64,000 nt of DNA from Arenicola marina (taxonomy: Eukaryota > Annelida > Polychaeta > Arenicolidae): assembly GCA_964019135.1 (NCBI GenBank), contig OZ025256.1:2170001-2234000 (forward strand). The letters run 5' to 3'. Under the pieces are notes generated by a model that had not been told where the DNA came from, searched no databases, and was given only the letters and a program-made list of their open reading frames with translations. A program made the translations under genes and the position numbers. Below are positions 1-11,279 of this stretch, one piece after another (position 1 is the stretch's first letter; every line of letters starts with the position of its first letter).

Positions 1-600
1 GCATCCGCTAGAACGCAAGGGGACTTTCAATTTCCGAGTGAAACAGACATACAATCAAACTCACAAACACGACCGACCGACATAGGACGAAAATAGACAC
101 AAATATTAGTGGTTGCATCTTCTCGCACTGTCGTCTGAGTTTGCGTTCCGAGTACATGTCTATAATAAGGCCATTTAAGGTTCCGTGAAGCCGATGGAAC
201 CTGCAGCCACAGGAACTCTCGCTAACAAGCACACCAGTCGTCCGAAGCGCAGGGAGACCACGCAATCAGACCAATTTGTTGTATGTTTTTGTCCAACCTT
301 AACAACCTTGAAAAAACATGAAACGTGTGACCGCTACACAGAGAACGTGCCGACACCGAACGAACATGGCCGCCACATGGCCGCCCACCCCCGTTCTCCC
401 CGTATCTCTCCTTGCCTCTCCCAAACGATGGCGTCACGTAGACCTTTCCTGAAGAAGGCACGGTCACTATTTTACATTGCTGCCGTGTGGCGTAGACATC
501 CCTAGAAGAGCGTCTTTGTCGGTAGACGGCGACAATCTGGTGGGGGATCCGCGGGTGCGCCTAGCTGCCTGAGACAGCGGATATTTATAATGAAAAAGAT
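1..600. other. No recognisable feature
   Basis: Mixed-composition DNA. The short open frames overlap on both strands and carry no motif I recognise. I see no tRNA-like boxes, tandem repeat or transposon end. Confidence 0.5.
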
Positions 601-850
601 ACCCTATAGAGCGGTTAATTTTGCGACGGAGATGGGATGGAGGGGGCGGGGGGGGGGGGGGCTCTGAAAATGTGCGTTCATAGAGCGGGTTTTCAAGAAA
701 ATTTTTTTTAACGGAGCGGGTGTCTGCATGGATCTGCGACATAGAGCGGGAAAATACCTCTTCCGACTGGATTTTTGCAGTAAAACGCCCCGACCGAGCG
801 GACTTTTTAGGTAAAAAAAGGGGGGTGGGGGGGTTACCGCAGTTACTAGC
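600..850. repeat. G-rich dispersed repeat, copy 1
   Basis: Blocks reading GAGCGG alternate with G runs. The segment from about 662 matches, in inverse orientation, the segment at about 4130-4245. Both share AATGTGCGTTCA, GAGCGG, AAAATACCTCTT and GAGCGGACTTT or AAGCGGACTTT, then A-rich and G-rich tracts in the same order. Two diverged copies in one window show a dispersed, probably non-autonomous, element. No ends or target-site duplications could be fixed. Confidence 0.6.
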
Positions 851-2079
851 AATGTATCAAGTACACCCCCTCCCCCCATTCCTCCAGGGTTCAGCAGCCG
901 CCAGCGCCCGGGTGCCAGCGACTGTATAGGGAGGTGTTGGCGTTGTGGGGTGGGAAGATAGTACGGCAGCGCAGGCAATCATCTGCACCGGATTCCAGCA
1001 GTACATTCTGGAAAGAGGTTGACAGCAACACAAAGCGAATCACGGCCAGTTCGTCTGCTTCCAAGTGCGTCTTGTGCAAATGGAATGCGCGTAATAAATT
1101 GGCCCCAATATTTAATCAAGAACACATAAGGCTGTTCCCCTTTAACAGCCCATTTCCTTGACAATTCCCGTCGAGCCCCGCTATACTGACATATATATTA
1201 GTACACCAAGATAGCTTATACGGCGATTTCCTCGTAATCGTTCTCCTGTGGCGCCGCCAAGCGGTGAGCGCGTTGGCCTAGTGTTATTCAGCGCCGCCGT
1301 CAACGGGCATTAACTTCTATGCTGCCATAAATTACTCGAATTCACGAGAAAAACCTCCCGTAATGTCATTCTTCAGATTACCCAAGGAAAAAGAAAGGTA
1401 AGACCTGCTTCTTGTGGGAATTTATCACTCATTGATATCGTGCATCGATTATCACCACCAGAATGGCTGATTATCCCTTATTCTCGCCCACGGCGAAGCG
1501 GGCCGCTGACGCGAGTAAAACCAGTCAAAATCTATCGTTTCCAATCATTATTCAACAATTACTAGATGACGACAAGATCCAAGTTACTGCTAAGGCCCAA
1601 CGAATGCCTAACTCAGACCCTATAATATTATTATAGATCTGCTGACTGTCTGGCTACCTTTTATGTATATAACCATTTGCCTTAATAAAGAATTGTTTTA
1701 TATTGTTACCTTTCAGATGCCAGAGATGGGTGGTCAATGCAAGAAGGAAAGACTTGTTAAATAAGTCCAGTACCCCTATCATCTGAATTAGTTTATATTC
1801 TGAAAGCAGTTCACATCTTAGAGACTTTCTGTAGAAATGAGTAGGCTAAACTCGTTGATGTATGTATTGTTGTTTAAAAAAAAAACATTTTAGTAAGTAT
1901 GACTGTTGTTTATTATTAATAATTAGACTTTTCTCTCCCCTTTTTGTCCCCTTTGTATAACGTAGGCCTAATGTAACGGCTCTTTGGAATGCGTCGGTCC
2001 CCCATATGAAATAGTTTTCACCAAAATGATATAACCTTTTGGTAACATTTCACAAATATAGGGTAACGACCGCATTCAC
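850..2079. other. No gene seen; unannotated spacer
   Basis: Moderate-GC sequence becoming AT-rich after about 1600. A string resembling a retroposon 3' end (AATAAAGAATTG near 1686) is too short to assign. No coding or RNA feature is supported. Confidence 0.4.
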
Positions 2080-2450
2080 CTAACCCGACTGCCGTTGTTG
2101 TTTTGAGGGTACTCTAAGCAAATATTTACAAAAATTTAATTGGACTATTACAATGTGATCGTAACCTTTATAAACCCACACTTCTGCTCCATACGTAATA
2201 GCCGGTATGACCCTTTCATCAAACAACTGGAGGGCAATATCGACAGACAGACTATTACACTTAGCTGTTAGGCGTTTTATAACGGCAGTTGCTTTCAATC
2301 CCAGCCCCGCCAATGTCTTTGTTGCCTGTAACCATGTTAATCTGCTTAAGAACACAATACCGAGATAAGTGTAAAATGGTACTATTTCTATATGTTGCCA
2401 CTTCTCGCTACGTTTCACAATTACTCCGTTTCTGAAAAGGTTAGGAATAA
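2080..2450 (-). pseudogene. LINE reverse transcriptase fragment (C-terminal part)
   Basis: An open frame on the minus strand reads FRNGVIVKRSEKW, then FYTYLGIVF, LKATAVIKRL, ALQLFDERVIP and AITYGAEVWVYK, and ends near FCKYLLRVPSK. This order (K-YLG-F, then Leu-Phe-Asp, then TYGAE-W, then FCK-LL-VPSK) is the familiar C-terminal thumb and connection region of non-LTR reverse transcriptases of the Jockey/CR1 type. The catalytic FADD block, the endonuclease and the 3' end are absent, so this is a short truncated relic and not an active element. The frame opens on GTG within the domain, so no true start is present. A second relic of the same kind lies at 7125-7940 in the other orientation. The clade is an inference. 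Confidence 0.8.
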
Positions 2451-3410
2451 GTATATACTAAGCTTATAATCAATAAAATCATTTTATGATAATTATTTGT
2501 AACTATTTGCTGATGACTTGTTTTTTCTTTACCTAAATAACTTGATCATGTTATTTATTATGTCTTAAATTCAATTTACGTACAGCTGGACATAGATCAA
2601 TTTCTGATCAATAAGTTATCAGCAAGTTGGGGAAGCCAAACAGTTGACTGCCAGAGAATGACGTTTTCAAAATATGACGCCTTGGTGACACCAGCAGCTA
2701 TTTATTGCCGCATAAACATATGAAATTATATATATTTAATGTAAAATATGCCTGAAAACATGACAGAATACCATCAACGGAATTAATAGCGCTATATCCT
2801 ATTTTTAGCTCACATGTCGCCGCTCATCACGCCGAGTGCGTTATAGTCGGCGCAGTGACAGCCCAACGTTACGCGCTCGCCGCATAGCGGCGCCACTACT
2901 CGCCGCGTTACACAGTTTACAATGGGCGCTCGCCGTATGACCTATCTTGGTGCATTAATATCTTTGATATATATATATAAGAAATATAGAATTAGTGAAA
3001 AACCGTAACCGACGATGGATATATAGCAATGGATATGGCAGCTACTACAGTTAAATCCATTAGGGCCCAACCAATTTTGCACGTTGGCCCGTCGCTGACG
3101 ACCCCCCCCCCCCCCCCCTCCCCGTCGCTCAGCCCTATCCTTTCCCGGCACGTGTCCAGGCCGTCCGTCGCTGCAAGTTCATCACAGCGAGAATATCTCC
3201 ATCAACAGACGCTGGCGGCATATATGTGAACCTGCCGGGATCATTACCACCCGCCAGGAGGCGCCGCCAGCGCCCATTAGGACCACGAGGACCCATTTAG
3301 TTGAACCCCTGTATATATCTCGACTGGTTGTTATTTTTCTCGACCGTTTTTTTTCTTTCTTTTTCGTGTGAAAAACGTTTTTTTAGCTATTTATTTCCGC
3401 TTGGGATTGC
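2451..3410. other. No gene seen; AT-rich spacer with a C run
   Basis: AT-rich to about 2810, then CpG-rich (GCCGC-like motifs around 2818-2935). A short TA run lies at about 2966-2980 and a run of about 19 C at 3101-3119. No domain or RNA gene is supported. Confidence 0.4.
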
Positions 3411-4075
3411 CTTGCAAGTTATGGCGCGAACGGCAAGTTCATATGGTGTGTGACCCTAGTCTGTGGCACAAGGGCCTTGTTCGTCCGCCGTCAATGGTCA
3501 CTATTAATTAAGGCGGTCAGGTCATCATGGGTGTAACTTGTTAACAAACAATAACTGTTTCTGACAATAGTAATCCATTTCGAGCACATTTGACAGTAGT
3601 CGAACGCGCTTCCACCATAACACACCTATGCCACGGCGGGGGTGACCACCTCCAGCTAGCCCCGACCAGTAGTGTTAAGCTAACAGTTCAACATAGCTCA
3701 TCTGCTTAACTGGTGATAATTAAGGTCATATGTTAATTTGTACATTGGAAAGTTAACGACATTTAATCAAACGTTAACGGTACTTATATTACAAGTTTTG
3801 CAGTGAATGGTCTTTTGAGTTACAAGCAGACGCTCTTAAACGTAGACCGTACTGTCGAAGGCCGCATAGCTCAGTCGGTAGAGCGTTGCATTCCCGTACG
3901 GCGCGATTATGTTTTTCGGTCTACTTAATGCAACAATCACATTCTCTGATAATATGTGTTCTTTCCCACGGTAATCACTGTTTTAAAACTAGCGACCAAG
4001 CGACCGATTGATTCATGTCACAGCAGAGGCACAGTAAATCAGTTCGTGTATAATGGTGGGGAGCCCGAGAGGGTG
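3411..4075 (+). repeat. Long dispersed repeat with internal tRNA-like module, copy 1
   Basis: Roughly 665 bp that match, colinearly but diverged, the reverse complement of about 44975-45635. Shared landmarks in order are GCGCGAACGGC, a CAAGGGCCTT-like block, TCGAGCACATTTGACA, CCTATGCCAC, TTGGAAAGTTAAC, then a tRNA-like head with A box TAGCTCAGTCGGTAGAG at about 3867, then ATCACTGTTTTAA and CACAGTAAATC, and finally a G-rich end. In this copy the B-box side of the tRNA-like part is degraded (CGGCGCGATTATG). About 450 bp of conserved sequence precede the tRNA-like head, so it is not a simple tRNA-first SINE. Confidence 0.75.
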
Positions 4076-4079
4076 GTGG

Positions 4080-4255
4080 GGGGGGTGGGATACGTAATAT
4101 ATTGGTGGGTTTTAGGGGGTTCTGTGGGAAAGCCCCCCCCCCCCTCCCCTTTTTCCACCAAAGTCCGCTTGGTCAAAATCGGCACGAAAGAGGTATTTTT
4201 CATGGGCAAGCCGCTCTTTGAACGCACATTTTAAAAGCCCCCGGCGGGCAGCTGG
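4080..4255. repeat. G-rich dispersed repeat, copy 2 (inverted)
   Basis: Inverse-orientation relative of the repeat at 600-850. It carries a C run (4134-4144), AAGTCCGCTTGGTC, AAAGAGGTATTTTTC, CCGCTCTTTGAACGCACATT. It abuts the 3' end of the tRNA-bearing repeat, so the two elements either inserted side by side or share a G-rich end. Confidence 0.6.
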
Positions 4256-4401
4256 CGGTCCCTGGTGCAACCCCTGGGGGTCCCCCGGCTGGCCACCCTG
4301 CCCCGGGAGGGGTGGTGGATCCTCTACCACCACCGCCTCGCGGTGCTTAGATGATGACCCTTTCTTCACCTTCTTCGTTTTCACCTTTCTCGCTTTCTTT
4401 T

Positions 4402-4487
4402 CAGAGCCGCGCCCTGCAAAACAGAGCCGCACCCTGCAAATCATAGCTGGGCCCTGCAAATCAGAGCTGCGCCCTGCATTTCAGAGC
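4402..4487. repeat. 20-bp tandem repeat, about 4 copies
   Basis: Four direct copies of a unit like CAGAGCCGCGCCCTGCAAAA, with substitutions but no length change, followed by a partial fifth. Confidence 0.85.
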
Positions 4488-4574
4488 GACCCCGGTGACG
4501 TCAGAAACACCAAATGAGTCACTCGGTATGCGAGTAGGTTGCCAAGCAACATCTCTGAGGCAGCGGCAGCTTGG

Positions 4575-4576
<2 letters not shown>

Positions 4577-4619
<43 letters not shown>

Positions 4620-4632
4620 ATATATATATAGT
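4577..4632. repeat. (CT)n then (TA)n microsatellite
   Basis: About 40 bp of CT dinucleotides run into a short TA run. The open frames through it are low complexity and not coding evidence. Confidence 0.95.
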
Positions 4633-4639
4633 GACCGGT

Positions 4640-5700
4640 ACATTATGCCGAATGTGCCGCCAAATTGCATGGCGCGGCTCTGAAATACAGGATGCAGCTC
4701 TATCGCTGGTTCCACTCATTATAGTATTACCCCTGTCCCAGTCGGCGTCAATACACCCGTCTTCACTTCGACCTAAGCTCCGCCCACGACTGAGTCCTTT
4801 TTCGTGAATATGACATTGACAATTATAGCTGATGATAGCTGCTACAGGTGACAAATACTCATGTCTAAAACTGACAGGAAAGGGACATTGCTGCTTTGTT
4901 TGTCAGACTTGTTTGTCAAACATGGACAAAAGCAACAGTGACGTCACTGAATGATTGACAGGCTGGATCGGTTATCTTGATTGATTATGATTATGGAGGG
5001 CGGGGGGGGGGAGGAGGGGGGGAATCTTTCCGATCTCCGCGAATGGCATCCAAGAATTCCTGGAGATTGGCAATCAGCTGTTGAACAATTTTGGGGATCG
5101 TTATCCGTGCACTTCCTCGTTCAACGTGAATTTTATCGATATTCGCTATATCACCATTGAAGCGTTTTTTGGTGTTTTTTTTTCGCGCCCAGCTTTAAAA
5201 TGTCCTCATCTTGGGGATTCGATCTCCCTAATTTTTTGGGATTCGCGAGTAAGCGTCCTATGCACGAAGGTCACAAAGGACATTTGGAAGTTTATTTTTA
5301 TGGCAAAATTGCTTCAGCAGGAGCTGTAAAACGATGTCAGGTTAGTCTATTTCAAAAGTTAAATCATTTTAGGCAAGAAAAATGTCGATATTTGGGGGAA
5401 TTCGCGCTTGATTGATGCGAGAGGCGGGTCGAAGTGTGAGGTGGGTAGGCGGTGAGAAGCCGTGAGTTGCGTACTCTTGGGTATATTATATATAGGGCCG
5501 CCGTGTGCTGTCTGACACAGTACTGTATGTGGCCAACGGAGGTGAGCGTTCGTGGTCCAATGAATCTCTCTGAGAACTCGACTGCCCCCTTACTCAGAGT
5601 GCAGACTGGCAGCCTGGCAGCAGACAGGGCTGTCAGAACGAGGGAGGCATTTGCATAAGTCTTATCAACCTCAATTTATTGGTAGAAAAATGGTTTTATT
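4640..5700. other. No gene seen; spacer with a G run
   Basis: Unremarkable sequence apart from G-rich tracts at about 4997-5022. Short open frames show no recognisable domain. Confidence 0.4.
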
Positions 5701-5739
5701 TGGAGGGTTCACACATTTTTTGACGTCCATTGAAAACTT

Positions 5740-5885
5740 TCGACCGGGGGGGGCGGAGCGTCCACGCTTTGGCATTGCAAAACAAAACGGCATTCTTCCT
5801 GGGGGGTGGGTGTCCGGGCCCCCTGCCCCCCCCCTCCCCCCTCCCCCTCCCGCCTACTCTGGATCCGCCCTTGCATTGTAATACT
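5740..5885. repeat. G/C-run dispersed element remnant
   Basis: G-rich (GACCGGGGGGGGCGGAGCG) then C-rich tracts ending CTCTGGATCCGCCCTTG. The reverse complement of that end, CAAGGGCGGATCCAGAG, resembles the hAT-like terminus CAGGGGCGGATCTAG seen at 16988. It is probably a decayed relative. Confidence 0.45.
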
Positions 5886-5916
5886 ATATCCACAACGTAT
5901 TTTATGAAGCTCTCCT

Positions 5917-5990
5917 CGACAGACTCGGCAGACTCGGCAGACTCGGCAGACTCTACATACTCGGCAGACTCGGCAGACTCGGCAGACTCG
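5917..5990. repeat. 9-bp tandem repeat (GACTCGGCA)n, about 8 copies
   Basis: Direct copies of GACTCGGCA, interrupted once by GACTCTACATACTCGGCA. The unit is in frame (SAE on the minus strand), but nothing around it supports a gene. Confidence 0.9.
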
Positions 5991-5994
5991 CGTC

Positions 5995-6950
5995 TATGTT
6001 GGGTTCCAACAACAAACACCTGGTTAGATTGAAAAATTAACTCAAAAAATAATAACCGAAGAAACATGTAATGACCAGCCGGCAGCGGTACGACGTCTTT
6101 TGTTAACCGTTCTTGTCGCCCGCCACGAGCGAGCGCATGGCAGATGTTCTCTATTATAACAATAGACGAGAATACCAAGCATTTAATGGAGTAATCTCCT
6201 CCCTATTGTCACCACTGCAAGCAGATGGGCACTGCATGGCATCATAGCTTGTTTTGCGTTTCAAAACCCGAGGTTTACACTAAACAATGTTGCTTGGGTG
6301 TTATATACGTCTCAATGATGTGCATTCTTACTAATATTAATAACATACGGACTTACATTGCATGAATATAAATTGTACTATACATGTATCTCGCGGTAGC
6401 AAATATTACAGTAACCGTTGGAAAGTAGCATATCAATAAATTGGGCATCGCAGATAGAGGAATTAAACTATAGACATTCACGTGAAGTTCATTGGATCAA
6501 GAATGGAGAACCCAAAAAAGTGAACGGTTGTGACAGGCTTCTCCCCAATTAAAGGCCAGTGTATCACTGTCGGAGACCTCCGCGGCATTCCGCGCCTTCT
6601 GACTATCTCAACAATGTCATAGGTACAGCTAATCCCATTGAACGACTGACGTATGTGAGAACCCAAAACGTCCGAATACCCAAAACGGGCCAGGATCGTG
6701 GCTTTCACACCTATAACATAATGCACAGTTAGACACCGATTTGTGTTCAAGCACAACACGATAATCAAGGAATAAATATGTCGCCAGATTTGTTTCATGC
6801 CCTCCTAATCTCGCAACAATTATTGTTTTAATGGGTAGATCTAGGTCCGGAGGGTGTGACAAGTCCCATAACGAGCAAAGAGGCCAGGGCTGTAAAGTAC
6901 TGCTAACGTTTTTACGTGCCTTATTACGCACCATTTCCTTCCTAAAGCCC
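5995..6950. other. No gene seen
   Basis: Open frames of about 100 codons occur on the minus strand without recognisable motifs. No tandem repeat or RNA feature is visible. Confidence 0.4.
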
Positions 6951-6954
6951 TTAC

Positions 6955-7128
6955 GTCCGCCCCCACCTCCCCCCCCCCCCCCAAACCCAACCCGGCCCCG
7001 GCCCCCCCTTTTAGGTCCGAAATTTATACCATTTAACATAAAAACCGAAACCGCCCCCCCCCCTTTCCAACAAATCTGGATCCGACCCTGAAACCGGCTC
7101 CCCCTATCCAGATTTTCTGGATCCGCTC
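6955..7128. repeat. C-run and GGATCCGMYCCTG-type element remnants
   Basis: C runs (6960-6983, 7052-7062) are followed by CTGGATCCGACCCTGA and, about 50 bp on, by CTGGATCCGCTCCTGA. Both look like diverged right ends of the hAT-like family found intact at 16988-17266. Confidence 0.45.
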
Positions 7129-7940
7129 CTGAGTGTATATAAAGTCCTCTTTCGTTTGCCTTAGTACATCAGTGTATATGTTATCTAGCTCAGTCTGTAT
7201 CACAACTTCGTGTGTTTGCGAACGACTTGGCAAACTGCAGAGAAACCGTAAGAAGACTACAGGCTGCGGTAAATGTGTTAGAAAAAATGTCTGACCCCGG
7301 GGGCATACAAATTGTGTTGGAGAAAACAAAGGTTATTGTCTGACGTCGCGGAAGGATTATAAAAGGAAAAAGTGTATTTCGAAGGGCAAAGAATGGAAGT
7401 AGGATCATCTTACAAGTATTTAGGTATACAGTTAACTAGCATAATCTCCTGGGCATGTGTTTTTACATCTCTGGCCTCGCAGGCATCTATAGAGCAATGA
7501 TAAACCTTTTTGAGCTCGATAAGAATGTAAACGGGCTGCCCATGTATGCTTCGGTAAGATGCTTTGGCGGAAATATTGTACCGGGGGTGACATATTGGAC
7601 AGAAGTTTGGGGGTTTCAAGTTTACAGTCAGATTGAAAACGCTCAAACAAGATTTTGCAAGATATTACTTGGATGACCCAACTTTACTTCTGACCAAGCC
7701 GCCCTAGGGTAGGGTGGAAGGTTACTTTATTGAACAAAATGTGTGAAATACTAGATTAAAATTCTTTAGATGTCACAAACTCACTATGCTAGGTGTTGCT
7801 GTGCTATCAACCCTGTCGAAAAAAGAAGAATACCGGGTAATTGATGGTTTGTGCAACGATATGTATTCCGTTTACATTGACTGGTCTGTATTATGTACTG
7901 GGCCTGATGGCCTTGGAAATAGAAATTAAATAAATCCAAA
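7125..7940 (+). pseudogene. LINE fragment: reverse transcriptase and 3' end
   Basis: Plus-strand pieces, in more than one frame, read LRVFANDLANCRETVRRL then IVLEKTKVIV (about 7190-7330), YKYLGIQLTS (about 7410-7440), and LFELDKNVNGLP, IVPGVTYWTEVWGF and ENAQTRFCKILLG (about 7506-7674). This is the order of the palm catalytic block, the KTK block, the YLG block and the thumb of a non-LTR reverse transcriptase. The catalytic F/YADD reads FAND here and stops lie between blocks, so it is a dead copy. At 7870-7937 the sequence runs through GTACTGGGCCTGATGGCCTT into AAATTAAATAAATCCAAAT, a plausible LINE 3' end. Sequence between the thumb and this end looks shortened. Clade is uncertain (Jockey/CR1-like). 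Confidence 0.8.
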
Positions 7941-7944
7941 TCCC

Positions 7945-8780
7945 TCAACCACCGTCCTCCCAATCCCTTCAACAGACCAATATTTGCCTTATCTCACCTA
8001 CATCGACACAAAGCGCCTCCGTGGGGTGGGGGCGGCTGTTAAAGAAGCAATTAATGGTAAAACGTGTAACAAAATGCGTACAAAGATGCAGATCCAATCG
8101 TCGATCACCAATATTACAGTGCTTTCGCATTTCATATGTTTCCGCCTCATCTTTCCCGCCAGCATGAATATTGGTCCGGTGTCACGGAGGGAATGAAATT
8201 TCATCAACTGTATGATTCACTCTGATTCAAGTGCATGGCGCTGTGCAGACAAAATTTCTCACACAAAAAAACCCGTGTGATCTATTATAAGACTCTTTTC
8301 TCGTTTTTTCTTTAGGTCATTATGAAACCGATTTGAAGAAATCTTTTCTTGAGGAAAGGTTTTTCATTTGCCGCCGGAAGATGCGCTAAAAGCAATGGGC
8401 TTCTTTTCAGATCGAGTAGACCTTATATTATTGGCTATACCTGGCCACGTTAATACGCCATGAGATCTCAGGAGGAATGGCAAAAGAGGAGAAAGATCAA
8501 AAGAGAATCGCGGGATATACCGTTATTCGTTTTTTTTCCTTTGCTTCTGATTACACTGATTATAGAAGCAGAATTTTCCCTTTTTCAATTTTCTGTTTTA
8601 CAAAAGGTAAAACAGAAATGTTTCGGCAAGTCAGTTTCTCATTACCGTTTTGAAAAGCAAAAAAGGTAAAAATCGTCAGAAACCGTTTGCCCTTTTTTAA
8701 ACGGAAATAGGTAACATCCTCGCGATACCTTCTACCCCTTTGTAAAGTGCAAAACGGAAATAGGTAACACTCGAGCGAAT
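7945..8780. other. No gene seen; short repeated motif near 8699 and 8752
   Basis: AAACGGAAATAGGTAACA occurs at about 8699 and again at about 8752 in direct orientation. Otherwise AT-rich spacer. Confidence 0.45.
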
Positions 8781-8789
8781 CTGTTTCGA

Positions 8790-9128
8790 GCTCCGGGCTA
8801 TGGCTCCTGGCTCAGGCTCCGAGCTATGGCTTTTGGTGCCCGGGATATGGCTCTGGACCATGGCTCCGGGCGTCGGGCTATGGCTCCCGGCTCCGAGCTA
8901 TGGCTCCGGGCTCCGGATTATGACTCCGTGCTCGGGCTATGGCTACGGTTTCTGGGCTTCCCGAGGCTAGACTATGGCTTCGAGCTGTGGCCGCCGGGCT
9001 CAGGCTCCGGGTTATGGCTCCAGGCTACGGGCTATAGCTCTCGGTGCCGGGCTATGGCTCCGTGCTATTGCTCTGGGCGTCGGGTTATGGCTCCGTGCGC
9101 TGGACTACGGCTCCGTGCGCCGCGATGA
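8790..9128 (+). repeat. GGGCTATGGCTCC minisatellite, left arm of an inverted pair
   Basis: Irregular tandem copies of a core like CCGGGCTATGGCTC, each separated by short variable pieces. The reverse complement of this core makes up 9455-9785. Confidence 0.9.
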
Positions 9129-9432
9129 AATCGAGAACGCGAGGGCGAGAACGCGAGGGCACGACCTCGCCCTCGCAATCTCGCGATTTTCCCCTCGCAA
9201 TCATGCGATCTCGCCCTCGCAATCTCGCAATCTTGCCCTCGCGACCTCGCTATCACGATCTCGCCTTCGAGCTCACGCCTTTCGCCATTGCAATCTAGCC
9301 CTCGCCATCTCGCCCTCTCGCCCTCTCGTCATCTCGCCCTCGCGATCTTGCCCTCGTGATCTCGCCCTTGCGATCTCGCCCTTGCGTTCTCGCTATCTCG
9401 CCCTCACGATCCCGCCCTCGCGTTCTCGATTT
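9129..9432. repeat. CTCGCCCTCGCGATCT-type minisatellite, centre of the inverted pair
   Basis: Tandem units such as CTCGCCCTCGCAATCTCG. The left edge (AAATCGAGAACGCGAGGGC, about 9127-9145) is repeated in inverse orientation at the right edge (about 9412-9434, GCCCTCGCGTTCTCGATTTA). The inverted symmetry therefore continues into this block. Confidence 0.9.
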
Positions 9433-9785
9433 AAGCGCAGCGCTCAGAGCCACACTCGAGCGCAATGAGCCATAGCCCGCACACGACGCCCTGGCCCGAC
9501 TCCTAAAGCCATAGCCCCGAGCCATAGCCCGGCACCGAGAGTCATAGCCCGACGCCCAGAAACGGGAGCCATAGCCCGACGCCCAGGAACCGGACCCATA
9601 GCCCGACGCCCAGCAACCGGACCCATAGCCCGACGCCCAGCAACCGGACCCATAGTCCGACGCCCAGCAACCGGACCCATAGTCCGACGCCCAGCGACCG
9701 GACCCATAGCCCGACGCCCAGCAACCGGACCCATAGCCCGACGCCCAGCAACCGGAGCCATAGCCCGACGCCCGGAGTCAAATCA
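9433..9785 (-). repeat. GGGCTATGGCTCC-related minisatellite, right arm (inverted)
   Basis: Units on the plus strand read CATAGCCCGACGCCCAGCAA with CCGGACC, about 30 bp each and more regular than in the left arm. Together with 8790-9128 it forms an imperfect inverted repeat around a 300-bp centre. Confidence 0.9.
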
Positions 9786-11090
9786 CTATCAAGTTACGGT
9801 TGTGATGATAATCATCAATTACTCACAGCTCATCGCATGACGCCCACCACCACGTGCCCTGTACCCTGTAACAAGCTGGAACGTTGGGGCTCTGATGTCC
9901 GTTTTTCAGTAAGCGTCTCTCGGCACCACAGCTTCTCGTCCCGTGATTCAGTTAGAGGTCAGTCTCACAGCCAGCCACGGCTTAGGACATCGCCAAGCCA
10001 TTTGGTAGCCATTTTTTAGCAGCGCCGCCTATCGACTTGGAGATGGATGACCGGCTTCACCTATGTCATCCACTATGATACTGCAGCTGGGATAACGACA
10101 TCCCCATTGAGAATAAATATAAGCTCGGAAAAACATTGTATAATTTCTTAGCAATTTTTTTTAGCAGTTTTTAGTTTTCTGTTACGCATGTCAGTCTGCC
10201 CCACTCGCACAGTAGAGACACCCGTCTAAATCGATTTGATATAAGTATTCAACTTCCGCCTACAATTCCCTTGCTCGCGTAATGAACTCGTAGATGTTCC
10301 CCCTGATGACAGTTGTAACCTGGTGAAACCAGAGTATGGTTTCATAGACTTCGACCGGCTGGTTCTCTGGCAACATATTTCATACACATTCTTTCTGCAA
10401 TATTATTTCATTTCGGGATATAACAAAGTCCAATTAATTTAGGCAAGAGCCCGCGTTGGGTCAAAAATAAATTTCATTCTCCCATTAGTGCCCTTCTACA
10501 CTATGGTGGGATTTTTAGGTTCATTTTTGGATTGCTTCTGCGAAATATGCAACAACAACGTGTCCTAACACAGTCAGCCTAGGAACATCTCATTCCGGCC
10601 CAGTTCTACGGGCCCCAGCTTAAGAAAAACTTGGTGCACTACGCGCTGCGTCCACGCCCCTACGACGAGAGTTCCAGGGAATTTAATTGTGCCAAAGTCT
10701 GCCATATATTATCTCATTAACAGCATACAACAATGTCAAGATCCTAAATGTCTCACTTAAGAGGCAGCCAAAACAGACAGCAGGATGGGGAGACATAATC
10801 GTATAAACGGATTTTGTCGCATAGTAATTATTTCTGACTTCCGGTATTGGGCCAATAGTCAATGGCGGCGGATCACGTGACCAAAGACAACGCTTCGGAA
10901 TGTCATTCTTTGCTTGCGGCCTGAACGTGGCAGCCAGATATATCGACCCATCGTTAGCCGCCAACATCACGTCCCATCCAATTGGGTCACCTGACGAGGG
11001 TCTACCGTGCCGAAAGATCGTTTACAACGTTACTTCCGGTTAGCCATTCCTCAGAGGAGTGTCCGGCCACGGAGTGTGTGTTCCTCATCC
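9786..11090. other. No gene seen
   Basis: About 1.3 kb of ordinary-composition DNA with only short open frames and no motif, tandem repeat or RNA box. Confidence 0.45.
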
Positions 11091-11093
11091 TTC

Positions 11094-11279
11094 AGCACTG
11101 AGGGTTTTGGCCACCAGAGAGCCTAACGGCACGTGGATCGGTGGTTCGCGTGGCCATGTCTGTGTGGTCGCAGGATAAAAATATCATGTCTTTAATCATG
11201 GCTCCATTCTTCCTTCCTTCTGCCATTGACGCGATATAGCCCAAATTGGTTAACGCTTCCTAAATATACAACCAACCAG
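11094..11279 (+). mobile_element. tRNA-derived SINE, family A (5'-truncated)
   Basis: It matches the other family A copies through GAGCCTAACGGCACGTGGATC, the B-box-like GGTGGTTCG, GGCCATGTCTGTGTGGTCGC, CATTGACGCGATAT and the 3' end ATATACAACCAACCA. The A-box half of the tRNA-like head is missing and the body has internal losses relative to the copies at 20310 and 49355. Confidence 0.8.

Noticed and set aside
3859-3935. A functional tRNA gene
   Set aside because: A clear A box but no B box or closing acceptor stem; it is part of the 665-bp dispersed repeat.
5696-6178. 160-codon minus-strand frame with SAE repeats
   Set aside because: It strings together a hAT-like remnant, a 9-bp tandem repeat and spacer, with no coherent protein feature.
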